Assembly: GCA_024695235.1 (NCBI GenBank) | Contig: JAILIP010000009.1 | Location: 1 to 55,646, forward strand | Direction of reading: 5' to 3' | DNA from: Bacilli bacterium | GTDB taxonomy: Bacteria > Bacillota_I > Bacilli_A > RFN20 > CAG-826 | DNA length: 55,646 bases | Shown: positions 7,489 to 15,674 of the stretch, piece by piece | How the letters are laid out: each line of letters opens with the position of its first letter | How positions within the stretch are numbered: position 1 is the stretch's first letter | Program-made: the position numbers and the translations under genes | Notes under the pieces: generated by a model | What the model saw: only the letters and a program-made list of their open reading frames with translations | What the model was told of the DNA's origin: nothing | Databases searched by the model: none

Positions 7489-8252
7489 AGATTGAATAGT
7501 TTTTTGAAGTTATTTGTGGTGTCTTCTTCAACTTTAGATGGATCAACATCTTTTAGGTTCGCAATTTCGTCTCTAATAAATTGGAGATATTTTGAGTGAT
7601 TGATTTCACCTCTATGAGGTGTTGGGGTTAAATATGGAGCGTCTGTTTCAAGAACATACATATTATCCGGAACATGTTTTGCAACTTCTTTTGGAGTAAT
7701 TGCGTTTTTAAATGTAACTGTTCCACCTAACCCAAGAAGATATCCAAGTTTATTGAATTCTTTTGCCATCTCAGGAGATGATGAATAGCAATGAATAATA
7801 CCTTTTTTATCTATCTTGTGAGCTTTCAGAATATCTAGTAAGTCTTGATATGCATCTCTACAGTGAATCGAAACAGGTAGATGATATTTATTCGCAAGTT
7901 TTATTTGATGAATGAACACTTTCTTTTGTTCGTTTTTGAGGTGTTCATCTTTATCCCAGTAGTAATCGAGTCCAATTTCTCCAACAGCGATTACTTTTTC
8001 GTGTTTTAGCATCTTCTCGATTTGTTCTAAATCACCTTTGTGCATATTTTTAACTTCAGCCGGGATAATTCCTACCGCGGCATAGACATCATCAAATTGT
8101 TCAGCAATTTTAATCGCATCCAAAGAGCTTTTAACGTCATATCCTACAACAAGCATGATTGAAACATTGCTCGCTCTAGCTTCTTTTACGTACGAGTCAG
8201 CTTTTTTTAGATATAAAGGATCGTTTATATGACAATGTGAATCAATTAACAT
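7485..8252 (-). CDS. tatD: TatD family metal-dependent hydrolase (DNase/RNase)
   Basis: 255-residue TIM-barrel metalloenzyme of the amidohydrolase superfamily. Family members act as 3'-5' exonucleases on DNA and RNA. Metal ligands visible are the N-terminal DSHCH (H6, H8), the Glu in AVGEIGLDYYWD, HCRDAYQ, the His in IIHCYS, and the C-terminal ETDAPYLTP Asp. Its start overlaps nothing upstream (1 bp after mnmE) and its end overlaps rnmV by 4 bp. In Bacillus this gene follows metG; here metG has moved about 30 kb away. Confidence 0.93.
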   Translation of the reverse strand: MLIDSHCHINDPLYLKKADSYVKEARASNVSIMLVVGYDVKSSLDAIKIAEQFDDVYAAVGIIPAEVKNMHKGDLEQIEKMLKHEKVIAVGEIGLDYYWDKDEHLKNEQKKVFIHQIKLANKYHLPVSIHCRDAYQDLLDILKAHKIDKKGIIHCYSSSPEMAKEFNKLGYLLGLGGTVTFKNAITPKEVAKHVPDNMYVLETDAPYLTPTPHRGEINHSKYLQFIRDEIANLKDVDPSKVEEDTTNNFKKLFNL

Positions 8253-8253
8253 G

Positions 8254-9567
8254 TTATTTTCCTACACAGAAACGCGAAAAGATTTCTTCAGTTAAATCGT
8301 TTTTGGTGTTTTCACCTAAAAGATCTAAGGCTGAGTTATATGCAATTAAGATGCTTGTTGAAATTAGATCAATTGGTTGATCATCCTTTGCATCTTTGAT
8401 AGCAATGTTGAGGTTATTCACCATGTTTTTAAGTAAGGCAAGTTGTCTTGCATTATTAAATGATGGATGTGGTCTAACATCTCCGATATCTAAGACTTCT
8501 TTCATTTTATTAAGAAGTGGTTTGATATCTTTGTTAGATGCAGAAATATAAATTTCGTTTTGTTTTTTGTCTTTAATTAAATCAGCTTTGTTATGGACGA
8601 TGATGTGCTTTTTATCTTTGATAAAAGAATATAATTCATCATCCATTTTTCTTTCATCAACTAAGAAGATAACTAAATCGCTCTTCTCGATTGCCTCTTT
8701 TGCTTTATCAATACCAATTTTTTCTACTAAATCATTTGAATTATGTAGACCAGCAGTATCTAAAAGATGTAGAGGTACTCCATTAAGCGAATATTCACCT
8801 TCAACAATGTCTCTAGTTGTACCTGCAATAGGTGTAACAATAGCTTTATCTTCATTAAGCAAAGCATTTAACAATGATGATTTACCAACGTTAGGTTCTC
8901 CAACGATTGCAACATTAATACCTTCTTTATAGATAAGGTCTTTTTCGCCTTGAGAAATTAAGTCTTTTAAATCATCAACAATTTTAGAACAGACATTGAT
9001 AACTTTTTCTTTGGAAACTTCTTCGATATCTTCATATTCTGGATAATCAATGTTCACTTCAATTGATGAAAGAATTTCAGATATTTGTTCCTTAATAGGT
9101 TTAAAGAGTTTTGAGTTCTCACCTTTTAAGGCAAGCATTGATAAATCTTTAGCTTCCTCAGTTAAAGAATTGATCATATCGTTAATAGCTTCAGCTTGAA
9201 CTAAGTCAATCTTGCCGTTTAGATATGCGCGTGATGAGAATTCACCGTTCGTGGCCATTCTTGCTCCGCTATCTAGCAAGAGTTGAATGATTTGCTTTTC
9301 AATTAAAACGGAACCGTGGCAAATAATTTCAACAGAGTTTTCGCCTGTGAAACTATGTGGTGCAACATAGGCAAGTAATACAACTTGATCTATTTCTTTG
9401 TTTCCATCAAGGATATATCCATAATGGATACCTTTTTCTTTAACACCTTCAATGTTTTTAGAAAAGATTTTGGAGACAATTTTAAAACAATCATCGCCTG
9501 AGATGCGAATGATTCCTAAGGCTGATTTCACCATAGGTGTTGCTAATGCGACAATTGTTTCAAACAT
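8254..9567 (-). CDS. mnmE: tRNA uridine-5-carboxymethylaminomethyl modification GTPase
   Basis: With MnmG, MnmE installs the cmnm5 group at wobble U34 of several tRNAs. 437 residues. It has an N-terminal tetrahydrofolate-binding domain (1-115), a helical domain, and a central GTPase with G1 GEPNVGKS at 223-230, G2/G3 around TPIAGTTRDI and LLDTAGL, and G4 as HNKADL. The C-terminal FCVGK carries the essential cysteine. No mnmG lies next to it, although in Bacillus mnmG follows directly. Only 13 bp separate its ATG from the terminator-like hairpin after jag, so its expression probably depends on read-through or on a promoter within jag (inference). Confidence 0.97.
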   Translation of the reverse strand: MFETIVALATPMVKSALGIIRISGDDCFKIVSKIFSKNIEGVKEKGIHYGYILDGNKEIDQVVLLAYVAPHSFTGENSVEIICHGSVLIEKQIIQLLLDSGARMATNGEFSSRAYLNGKIDLVQAEAINDMINSLTEEAKDLSMLALKGENSKLFKPIKEQISEILSSIEVNIDYPEYEDIEEVSKEKVINVCSKIVDDLKDLISQGEKDLIYKEGINVAIVGEPNVGKSSLLNALLNEDKAIVTPIAGTTRDIVEGEYSLNGVPLHLLDTAGLHNSNDLVEKIGIDKAKEAIEKSDLVIFLVDERKMDDELYSFIKDKKHIIVHNKADLIKDKKQNEIYISASNKDIKPLLNKMKEVLDIGDVRPHPSFNNARQLALLKNMVNNLNIAIKDAKDDQPIDLISTSILIAYNSALDLLGENTKNDLTEEIFSRFCVGK

Positions 9568-9580
9568 AATGTATCCCTAA

Positions 9581-9606
9581 GAAAAATAGAGTTTTAAAAC
9601 TCTATT
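9581..9606 (-). terminator. terminator-like hairpin between jag and mnmE
   Basis: Perfect 20-bp palindrome ATAGAGTTTTAAAACTCTAT (9586-9605), effectively an 8-bp stem with a TTAA loop, followed on the minus strand by TTTTTC. It overlaps the jag stop codon. Because mnmE begins 13 bp later with no room for a promoter, it may only attenuate transcription. Confidence 0.7.
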
Positions 9607-10207
9607 ATTCAACGTATTTAATTGTGACAGCTCTCTTGCGACCCTCGCCGGAAGATTCTGTTTTAATGTGTGAGAAATTAGAAAGGGCATTATGCACGAT
9701 TCTTCTTTCATCAGATGGCATTGGATCTAAAGTTGCGTCTTGTTTTGAATGTTGAACTTCTTTTGCAACTCTTCTTGCAATAGAAGCAACACGAGAATAT
9801 TTACCGTCTTTATAATCACCAATATCTAAAAGGATGCGGTAACGACGACGGAATTTTCCACTAACAGCTAAACGAGCAATTTCGTTTAAAGCTTGAAGTG
9901 TAACACCATTCTTACCAATTAGAATTGGATTATGATCAGAATCGATTTCGATGCGGATAATATCATCTTCTAAGGATGCGTTTGTTTTAACTCCGCCGAT
10001 ACCGAGTGATTCAATAACGTTTTTAACGTATTCTTGAGCATATTCGACAACATCACTGAATTCATAAACTTCAATAGTGGCTTTTTTACCGAATAATGCT
10101 TTCTTTTCTTCAACAACTTTGAAGACGAGTTCATCAGCTTCAACACCGAGTTCTTCGGATGCTAATTTAACTGCTTCATCTATTGTTTTTGCACTAAATT
10201 GTTTCAT
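9605..10207 (-). CDS. jag: Jag/KhpB RNA-binding protein
   Basis: 200 residues with the three Jag parts in order: N-terminal Jag_N (1-50, ...ALFGKKATIEVYEF), a KH-II domain (about 70-135, with the GxxG loop in LIGKNGVTLQAL) and a C-terminal R3H domain (about 140-200, with R and H in the DERRIVHNAL motif). KhpB partners KhpA, binds many transcripts and affects cell elongation in Gram-positive bacteria. The gene follows yidC by 2 bp, the standard arrangement. The Shine-Dalgarno is CAGGAGAT. Confidence 0.95.
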   Translation of the reverse strand: MKQFSAKTIDEAVKLASEELGVEADELVFKVVEEKKALFGKKATIEVYEFSDVVEYAQEYVKNVIESLGIGGVKTNASLEDDIIRIEIDSDHNPILIGKNGVTLQALNEIARLAVSGKFRRRYRILLDIGDYKDGKYSRVASIARRVAKEVQHSKQDATLDPMPSDERRIVHNALSNFSHIKTESSGEGRKRAVTIKYVE

Positions 10208-10209
10208 TT

Positions 10210-11775
10210 TTATCTCCTGTTTTTGTCCTTACGACCAACGATGAGTAATTGGGTAATCAGAGATTGTGCTAATGAGAAGATAGCACCGACGAACCAATAC
10301 ACACCCATAGCGGCTGGTAATGTGAAGCCCATGATAATAATCATGATGAGCATTGCGTAAGAGACAATATTCATTGTTCTATTTTGTTGTTTTTGAGCTG
10401 GGTTAACTCCTAAGCGAGCAACCTTCTTTGCTTTTGCTTTAGAAATCCATTGTGGAACTTTCATAGCCAAGAATTGACCAATAGCCATTAAGAGGAACAA
10501 TACTAAAGCAGTCCACCATCCACCGACATTGCTTGGAAGTGTTTTAACATTCTTTAAAGCTGTCCAAATGGATGTTGAAAGATTGAGATGTAAGAATGTA
10601 CCTGTAGAAAGTACAGCAGATCCAGTCATAGCACCCCACACACCAATAAAGATTGGGAATTGGATAACGATAACAAGAAGTTGTGATAAAGGATTAACTT
10701 TATGCTTCTTGTAGAGCTTCATTTGCTCTTCTGCTAAACGTTGTTTTTCACTTTGTGAAGTGTTGGAATTTGGATATTTTTGTTGCAACTTAGCAAGTTC
10801 TGGTTGAAGGGCTTGCATCTTTTGTTGTGATAACACAGATTTAAATGTTGCAGCAAAGACTACAAGTCTAACGATAACTGTGACGATGACAAGTGCTAAA
10901 AGTTGTGGCCAACCCTGAAGCATCTTACCAGAATCAATTCCACCAGCAAATGATGTTGCAATTACATCAAGTAATGCAGCAACTGGCCAGACAATTAAGC
11001 CAGAGATTGGTCCTTTGGACCAAGCATAGCCCCATGTCTTCTTATCGATTGTGACTTGAGCACCTTCTTGACCATAGTTACCATATTCACCATCAATAAC
11101 AGCAATACATGATCTAGTTGAACTGACTGTGCTGTTAAGTGTTGATTGATATGAATTTACAAAGTCGTTTGTTGGGGCATATTCAACACCGAGTTCATAA
11201 GCGATCTCGTTATTGATTTCGTCATAGTAACCCCAAAGAGGTGTTTTGCTTTTCTTCTTTTCAGCGATTTGAGAGTCATCGCTATAGAATTTGAGATAGC
11301 CGTATGTCTTTAAAGATGCTTCAGCGGTTTCAACTGTTAAAGCAGATGTTTCGACACCGGCAGCATTTGCTGCTCTTGAAAGAAGTTTGGTATCAAAAGC
11401 GGCTAAATAAGTTACACCCGGAGCTTGAAAGCTTGATTTCTTCGCACTAGCTACGATAGATGTAAATTGTACAGATTTGGTGTATTCGTTATAGTTGTTA
11501 CCACCATCAACGTATTGGATACTTCTCCAAAGGTTTGGATTGTCATCATAGACTTTCTCAACAACATATGAATACTTTTCTTCGTGCTCATGTTCTTTTG
11601 CGTGAGCATTAGCTTCTTCTTCAGAAGCGTAGTAGACAGATACACCTGGTTCAATAGCAAAAAGCATTCTGCTCTTTTCTTTTGATGTACAGAAATTGCT
11701 TGTACAACCAGTAGCGACTAAAGCAGAAAGTGTTAAAGCGCCAAGTGATAGTATAAGTTTTGATGATTTTTTCAC
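10210..11775 (-). CDS. yidC: YidC/Oxa1-type membrane protein insertase, lipoprotein form with large extracellular domain
   Basis: Inserts and folds membrane proteins with or after SecYEG. 521 residues, about twice the usual 250-290 of Gram-positive YidC. A signal peptide ends in the lipobox VATGC (C24), so the mature protein is lipid-anchored. About 230 residues of extracellular sequence follow before the first core membrane helix (about 255). The conserved core then follows: the helix with the essential Arg (VIVRLVVFAATFK), the cytoplasmic coiled hairpin rich in Gln/Lys, and the remaining helices. The start codon is GTG, sharing a base with the rnpA stop (TAGTG). The nature of the extracellular insert is unknown to me. 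Confidence 0.95.
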   Translation of the reverse strand: MKKSSKLILSLGALTLSALVATGCTSNFCTSKEKSRMLFAIEPGVSVYYASEEEANAHAKEHEHEEKYSYVVEKVYDDNPNLWRSIQYVDGGNNYNEYTKSVQFTSIVASAKKSSFQAPGVTYLAAFDTKLLSRAANAAGVETSALTVETAEASLKTYGYLKFYSDDSQIAEKKKSKTPLWGYYDEINNEIAYELGVEYAPTNDFVNSYQSTLNSTVSSTRSCIAVIDGEYGNYGQEGAQVTIDKKTWGYAWSKGPISGLIVWPVAALLDVIATSFAGGIDSGKMLQGWPQLLALVIVTVIVRLVVFAATFKSVLSQQKMQALQPELAKLQQKYPNSNTSQSEKQRLAEEQMKLYKKHKVNPLSQLLVIVIQFPIFIGVWGAMTGSAVLSTGTFLHLNLSTSIWTALKNVKTLPSNVGGWWTALVLFLLMAIGQFLAMKVPQWISKAKAKKVARLGVNPAQKQQNRTMNIVSYAMLIMIIIMGFTLPAAMGVYWFVGAIFSLAQSLITQLLIVGRKDKNRR

Positions 11776-12104
11776 TATTTATTACCTACTTTTTCTAATA
11801 ACGTAACGATATCGGAAGCACTTTGATTAAAATTGGTGATATCGTAGCTTCTACGAGCTATGAAGATATAATCGAAGCCTTTATTCATATCTAGTTCTTT
11901 AACAAGAACTGCTCGGATTTGTCTTTTGATCTTGTTACGAACAACAGCATTTCCGGCTTTTGTTGGAACAGATATTCCAACGCGAGCATATCCAAGATCG
12001 TTTTTTAAATAGTAAAGATTCAGTGTGGATGACTTTTCAAACTTACCTTCATTTATTGGTTTTTGAAATTCATCATGTTTTTTGACACGATTCTTTACTT
12101 TCAT
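11775..12104 (-). CDS. rnpA: ribonuclease P protein component
   Basis: 109 residues, basic. It is the protein subunit that helps RNase P RNA bind pre-tRNA leaders. The family's RNR-type motif region is seen as VVRNKIKRQIRAVLV (about 63-77), preceded by the characteristic KxGNAVVRNK segment. It sits 2 bp after rpmH and overlaps yidC by one base, the canonical rpmH-rnpA-yidC arrangement. Expression comes from the rpmH promoter. Confidence 0.96.
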   Translation of the reverse strand: MKVKNRVKKHDEFQKPINEGKFEKSSTLNLYYLKNDLGYARVGISVPTKAGNAVVRNKIKRQIRAVLVKELDMNKGFDYIFIARRSYDITNFNQSASDIVTLLEKVGNK

Positions 12105-12106
12105 AA

Positions 12107-12241
12107 TTAAGCTGTAAGGACTGCTCTTCCTTTTTGACGACGAGCTGCTAAAACTTTGCGACCATTTTTGGTAGCCATTCTAGCACGGAAACCATGGACA
12201 TTACGTCTGTGAGTTTTACTAGGTTGATATGTTCTTTTCAT
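12107..12241 (-). CDS. rpmH: 50S ribosomal protein L34
   Basis: 44 residues, [18 protein letters not shown] at the start and GRAVLTA at the end, the unmistakable L34 sequence. The gene has a strong Shine-Dalgarno (AAGGAGAT) and a consensus promoter 30-60 bp upstream. It opens the rpmH-rnpA-yidC-jag operon that leaves the origin on the left replichore. The rpmH-dnaA gap is the classical oriC marker. Confidence 0.98.
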   Translation of the reverse strand: MKRTYQPSKTHRRNVHGFRARMATKNGRKVLAARRQKGRAVLTA

Positions 12242-12279
12242 AGTTAGGATCTCCTTGTGTTTTGTAACACGCGAAATGA

Positions 12280-12308
12280 ATTATATATGCATACACGCAA
12301 ATAGTCAA
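12280..12308 (-). promoter_or_regulatory. rpmH operon promoter
   Basis: On the minus strand, -35 TTGACT (12308-12303), 17-bp spacer, -10 TATAAT (12285-12280). Predicted start near 12273, giving a leader of about 32 nt with a small GTGTT/AACAC hairpin just before the Shine-Dalgarno. Confidence 0.85.
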
Positions 12309-12309
12309 A

Positions 12310-12749
12310 GACTTTTGTGCGCACATACATACCCACAACTAATTTTTAATATAGATTTTTTCATAAGCAAACATTTATCCACAGTTTTGTCTCACATTTT
12401 AAGTTAGTCAATGCTAATATTGTGTATTATTTTAGGACAATTCACATTGTGTGGAAATTTAATTGTGTGAAATTGTGAATTTTTGCAAATTGTTTCGATT
12501 AATTCGACATTTTATCTTTGATACGCGATGTTAGTTAAATTGTGAAATTACAAGTTTTTGACAAAAAGTTATCCACATCTCTAAGAGAATTGGTGAATTA
12601 AAATTCTAAAAATTGTGGAAAACTTTTAAAATATAGATTTCATCGAGTGTTTTTGGCATTTAAATTGTGGAAAACTTTTTACCGCTGAAAATTCTTATTT
12701 TTTTTCATATTTTATAGGAGTATACTTTGTTAACAAAGGGGGCCAAGTT
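12310..12749. other. oriC: replication origin (oriC), rpmH-dnaA intergenic part
   Basis: The 508-bp gap between rpmH and dnaA is the only long gene-free stretch in the window. Perfect DnaA boxes TTATCCACA lie at 12375-12383 and 12569-12577 on the plus strand. One-mismatch boxes (TTTTCCACA) lie at 12614-12622 and 12666-12674 on the minus strand. Weaker two-mismatch candidates are at 12329-12337 (plus) and 12450-12458 (minus). The stretch 12440-12550 is very AT-rich with repeated AATTGTG units. A further perfect box lies between dnaA and dnaN. The TTGACA at 12558-12563 runs into the second perfect box, which would allow DnaA to control a promoter there, but I see no convincing -10. dnaA has a good Shine-Dalgarno (AAGGGGG). 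Confidence 0.9.
12611..12679. repeat. pair of 17-bp direct repeats carrying DnaA boxes
   Basis: AATTGTGGAAAACTTTT occurs at 12611-12627 and again, identical, at 12663-12679. The 52-bp offset is about five helical turns, so both copies face the same side of the DNA. Each contains a minus-strand one-mismatch DnaA box (TGTGGAAAA). Confidence 0.85.
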
Positions 12750-14105
12750 ATGCCAGAAACAATTTCTGAATTAAATCGCATTTGGTCAAGAGTCCTCGAA
12801 GAATTGCAAGTTAAGATTGATGATTCCCACTATTTCAGTGCGTTTCTAGACAAATCTCACATCCATTCTTTCGATGATAATGCGATGGTCGTTGCTGTTA
12901 ACTCAATGCTAGCAGTCAATTTTCTTTCCAAAAACTATCAAACATTCATTCAAAACGCAGTCAAGGAGATCACAGGTAGAAACGTCAAAGTCACTTTTGA
13001 TGTTGCAGATAACCTAAAAAGTGCTCCAAAAACCGTTTTTGAAGAGAATAAATATTTCAAATACTCAATCGTTAATGAGTCTTTAAGCTTTGAAAACTTC
13101 ATTGCTGGACCATGTAACATTGAGGCTAAACAAGCTGCTTTGCTTATAGCAAAAAATCCAGGATATAGAGATTACAACCCTTTGTTTATCTACTCTGATT
13201 CTGGTTTAGGCAAAACACACTTGTTGTCCGCTATTGCAAATTACACCAGAGAATCAGCTTCTGGAAAACGTGCTTTATACTGCACAGGTACTGATTTCCT
13301 TGAAGAATATATGCTCGTCGCTGGTGGTGAAAAAGAATTCAACCAACTAAAAGAATATATCGTCTCTTATGACATCCTCATCATAGATGATGTTCAAATG
13401 ATTGGTGGAAAAGAGAAGACAACAGACTTCTTATTCCAAGTATTCCAAAAAATGTATACGCTCGGAAAACAAGTCGTTATCTCAAGTGATAAGCACCCAA
13501 GTGAATTAAAAGGTTTTGATGAAAGACTTAAATCTAGATTCGCCGGAGGTCTATCCATCTCAATTGCCTCTCCAGACGTAGAGACATGCGTATCTATTAT
13601 TAAATCAAAGATTAACGCTGGACCACTTGATATCAACGCATTTGATCAAGATGTTCTCGAATTCATCGGTTCTAAGTTCTCAAAGAACATCAGAAACATT
13701 GATGAGGCCTTAAATAAGCTCGTGTTCTACACCACTGCATTCAAGCCAACAAAACACATCGATATGGCTATTGCAATGGAAGCTCTTCAACCTTTGGTTG
13801 ATGTGCGTGTAGAAAAGCAAAAATTGAATGAGCAAAGAATCATCGCAATTGTTGCAGATTACTACAGTCTCACACCTGCTCAAATTGTAGGTAACTCTAG
13901 AGAAAGCAATATCGCTCTTGCAAGACATGTTTCTATGTATTTAATTAGAGCATTACTCGATGTTCCGTTCACCAAAATCGGTATGACATTCGGAGGCAAG
14001 GATCATTCCACTGTTATGAACGGTGTGCAGAAGGTGGAAAAAGAGTTGAAAATAAACACCAATCTTCAAGAGGCAATCAACGAACTCAAGAAGCGTTTGA
14101 AATAA
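12750..14105 (+). CDS. dnaA: chromosomal replication initiator DnaA
   Basis: Binds DnaA boxes and opens oriC, then loads the helicase. 451 residues. Domain I (1-85) is followed by a short linker, the AAA+ domain with Walker A GLGKTH (about 152-157), Walker B ILIIDDVQMIGG (about 210), and sensor/box VII regions. C-terminal domain IV carries the box-binding signature GGKDHSTVMNGVQKV. Start chosen at the ATG 12750 preceded by AAGGGGG. It is followed by a second DnaA-box region and dnaN. Autoregulation through the boxes upstream is expected. Confidence 0.98.
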   Translation: MPETISELNRIWSRVLEELQVKIDDSHYFSAFLDKSHIHSFDDNAMVVAVNSMLAVNFLSKNYQTFIQNAVKEITGRNVKVTFDVADNLKSAPKTVFEENKYFKYSIVNESLSFENFIAGPCNIEAKQAALLIAKNPGYRDYNPLFIYSDSGLGKTHLLSAIANYTRESASGKRALYCTGTDFLEEYMLVAGGEKEFNQLKEYIVSYDILIIDDVQMIGGKEKTTDFLFQVFQKMYTLGKQVVISSDKHPSELKGFDERLKSRFAGGLSISIASPDVETCVSIIKSKINAGPLDINAFDQDVLEFIGSKFSKNIRNIDEALNKLVFYTTAFKPTKHIDMAIAMEALQPLVDVRVEKQKLNEQRIIAIVADYYSLTPAQIVGNSRESNIALARHVSMYLIRALLDVPFTKIGMTFGGKDHSTVMNGVQKVEKELKINTNLQEAINELKKRLK

Positions 14106-14150
14106 AAAGTTTAATAAAATTAAAAATATCTAACAAATTGATATGTGGTG

Positions 14151-14159
14151 TGATAGAAT
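14151..14159 (+). promoter_or_regulatory. candidate dnaN promoter, extended -10
   Basis: TGATAGAAT: extended TGA plus -10 TAGAAT. Predicted start near 14166, so the leader would contain the DnaA box at 14179-14187. There is no good -35. The same TGA-TAnnAT form recurs at other genes in this window. Confidence 0.5.
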
Positions 14160-14178
14160 AACAATGGCATACAATAAG

Positions 14179-14230
14179 TTATCCACACAATCCACAACAA
14201 TTATTATTAATATGTATAATTAGGAGAAAT
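14179..14230. other. oriC, dnaA-dnaN part: DnaA box and AT-rich element
   Basis: A perfect DnaA box TTATCCACA (14179-14187) is followed by a two-mismatch box (14188-14196) and an AT-rich run ATTATTATTAATATG. A box next to an AT-rich trinucleotide run is the layout of a bipartite origin's unwinding site. Assignment as the unwinding element is inference. Confidence 0.6.
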
Positions 14231-14237
14231 AAATAAT

Positions 14238-15344
14238 ATGAGATTTAATGTTAATCGTGAATATTTGCTAAAAGCACTTATGATGGTAGCTAAAGCTGTT
14301 CCTCAAAAAGCAGATTTACCTATCCTTCAAAACGTTAAGATGTCTTTAAATGAAAAAGGACTTGAGTTAATGGGTAGTGATAACAACATTACTATCTGCA
14401 CAAGAGTTCCTTATATGGCTGGAGATGTCGAACTTATTAAAAATGCCAAACAAGGATCCACACTTGTCCAATGCAAACTTCTTTTAGAAATCGTTAGACA
14501 TAGTGAATCTGAATTTATTGATTTTGAACTCATTGATAACTCTATCTTAAAAATCTCATATGGCGATGTGGTCAATAGACCTAACACATTGCGTGCAGAA
14601 GAATATCCTGAAATTGATTTAAATGTTAAAGGTGCAACTTTTGAAGTTAAGAGTGCTGAATTCACTAAACAAATTGAACAAACAGCGTTTGCAGCTTCTA
14701 CAAAAGAAACTAGACCAATTCTCACTGCTGTCAATTTGTCAGCACATGGTGGATTGCTTACTGCTACTGCAACCGATACCGCTCGTCTTGCTAGAAAGAC
14801 AATGGAAATCGAAACAGAAGAAAATTTCTCCATCAATATTCCTGCTAAAAAGTTACTCGATATCGTTCACTCATTTGAAGGTGAGGATGTTGTAAGTATC
14901 GCTGTTAGCGATAAGAAGGCTGCTTTCTCATTTGGTAACACAGTTATTTCTACTCGTTTAATCAATGGTGATTATCCAAACACCAAAAACATCGTTCCAA
15001 AGACATTCAACTACTATCTTGAAGTCAATAGTCGTGAATTCTTAAACGCCATGGATCGTGTATCCCTCTTTGGCGGGGTCATCAAATTAATCATGACAGA
15101 AGACGAAGTTGAAATGATTTCTAGATCCACAATCACTGGTTCTGCAAATGTCAAATTATCAACTTTCCAATTCTCTGGTGAAAGACTTGAAATCTCATTT
15201 AACTCTGCGTTTGTCACAGATGCTATCCGTGCAGTTGCAAGTGAAGATGTGACCATTGCATTCATCGGCGAAATGAAGCCATTTGTTGTCAAGAATGTCA
15301 AAGATGATAGCATCGATATGTTAATCACGCCATTACGCTCATAA
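14238..15344 (+). CDS. dnaN: DNA polymerase III beta subunit (sliding clamp)
   Basis: The ring-shaped processivity clamp that tethers Pol III and many repair factors to DNA. 368 residues, the usual length, with three repeated clamp domains. It starts MRFNVNREYLLKAL and ends with the MLITPLR motif. The AGGAGA Shine-Dalgarno is well placed. It lies after dnaA, separated by 132 bp holding a DnaA box. A terminator-like hairpin follows, before yaaA. Confidence 0.98.
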   Translation: MRFNVNREYLLKALMMVAKAVPQKADLPILQNVKMSLNEKGLELMGSDNNITICTRVPYMAGDVELIKNAKQGSTLVQCKLLLEIVRHSESEFIDFELIDNSILKISYGDVVNRPNTLRAEEYPEIDLNVKGATFEVKSAEFTKQIEQTAFAASTKETRPILTAVNLSAHGGLLTATATDTARLARKTMEIETEENFSINIPAKKLLDIVHSFEGEDVVSIAVSDKKAAFSFGNTVISTRLINGDYPNTKNIVPKTFNYYLEVNSREFLNAMDRVSLFGGVIKLIMTEDEVEMISRSTITGSANVKLSTFQFSGERLEISFNSAFVTDAIRAVASEDVTIAFIGEMKPFVVKNVKDDSIDMLITPLRS

Positions 15345-15381
15345 GTGGCCTAAAATTGACATTTAAAACTATATGCGAAAT

Positions 15382-15410
15382 AAGGGAATTATTATATTCC
15401 CTTTTATTTT
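15382..15410 (+). terminator. intrinsic terminator after dnaN
   Basis: Perfect 8-bp stem AAGGGAAT / ATTCCCTT with loop TATTAT, followed by TTATTTTT. It ends the dnaN transcript and separates it from yaaA-recF-gyrB-gyrA. Confidence 0.8.
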
Positions 15411-15416
15411 TATATG

Positions 15417-15425
15417 TGATAAAAT
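15417..15425 (+). promoter_or_regulatory. candidate yaaA-recF-gyrBA promoter, extended -10
   Basis: TGATAAAAT: TGA extension plus -10 TAAAAT, directly after the dnaN terminator. Predicted start near 15432, about 22 nt before the yaaA ATG. The -35 region is not recognisable. Confidence 0.5.
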
Positions 15426-15453
15426 GTTATTCGGGTGGAAAAACTGTCTTTTT

Positions 15454-15672
15454 ATGAATAAAAAACTTAACAAAATTGAAATCAGTTCTGAGTATATCAC
15501 ATTAGGTCAATTTTTAAAGTTTGCAGACATCATCTATTCTGGAGGAGAAGCTAAATCATTCTTAGCTACTCACCAAGTCAAAATCAATGGCGAACTCGAT
15601 AATCGCCGTGGAAGAAAACTTAGAACAGGTGACGTGATTGAAGTAGAAAGTCAAATCTACGAGATTGAATAA
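15454..15672 (+). CDS. yaaA: S4-domain RNA-binding protein YaaA
   Basis: 72 residues from the ATG at 15454. It is close to the Bacillus YaaA length and pattern: YITLGQFLKFADIIYSGGEA, then the S4 core with NRRGRKLRTGDVIEVE. S4 domains bind structured RNA. YaaA homologues are linked to ribosome assembly, but no exact role is established. The longer frame from 15373 would start inside the preceding terminator, so I reject it. It lies 2 bp before recF, the conserved dnaN-yaaA-recF order. Confidence 0.9.
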   Translation: MNKKLNKIEISSEYITLGQFLKFADIIYSGGEAKSFLATHQVKINGELDNRRGRKLRTGDVIEVESQIYEIE

Positions 15673-15674
15673 AA

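Noticed and set aside
15373-15453. Longer yaaA frame
   Set aside because: It starts before the dnaN terminator stem and adds a hydrophobic stretch absent from YaaA proteins.
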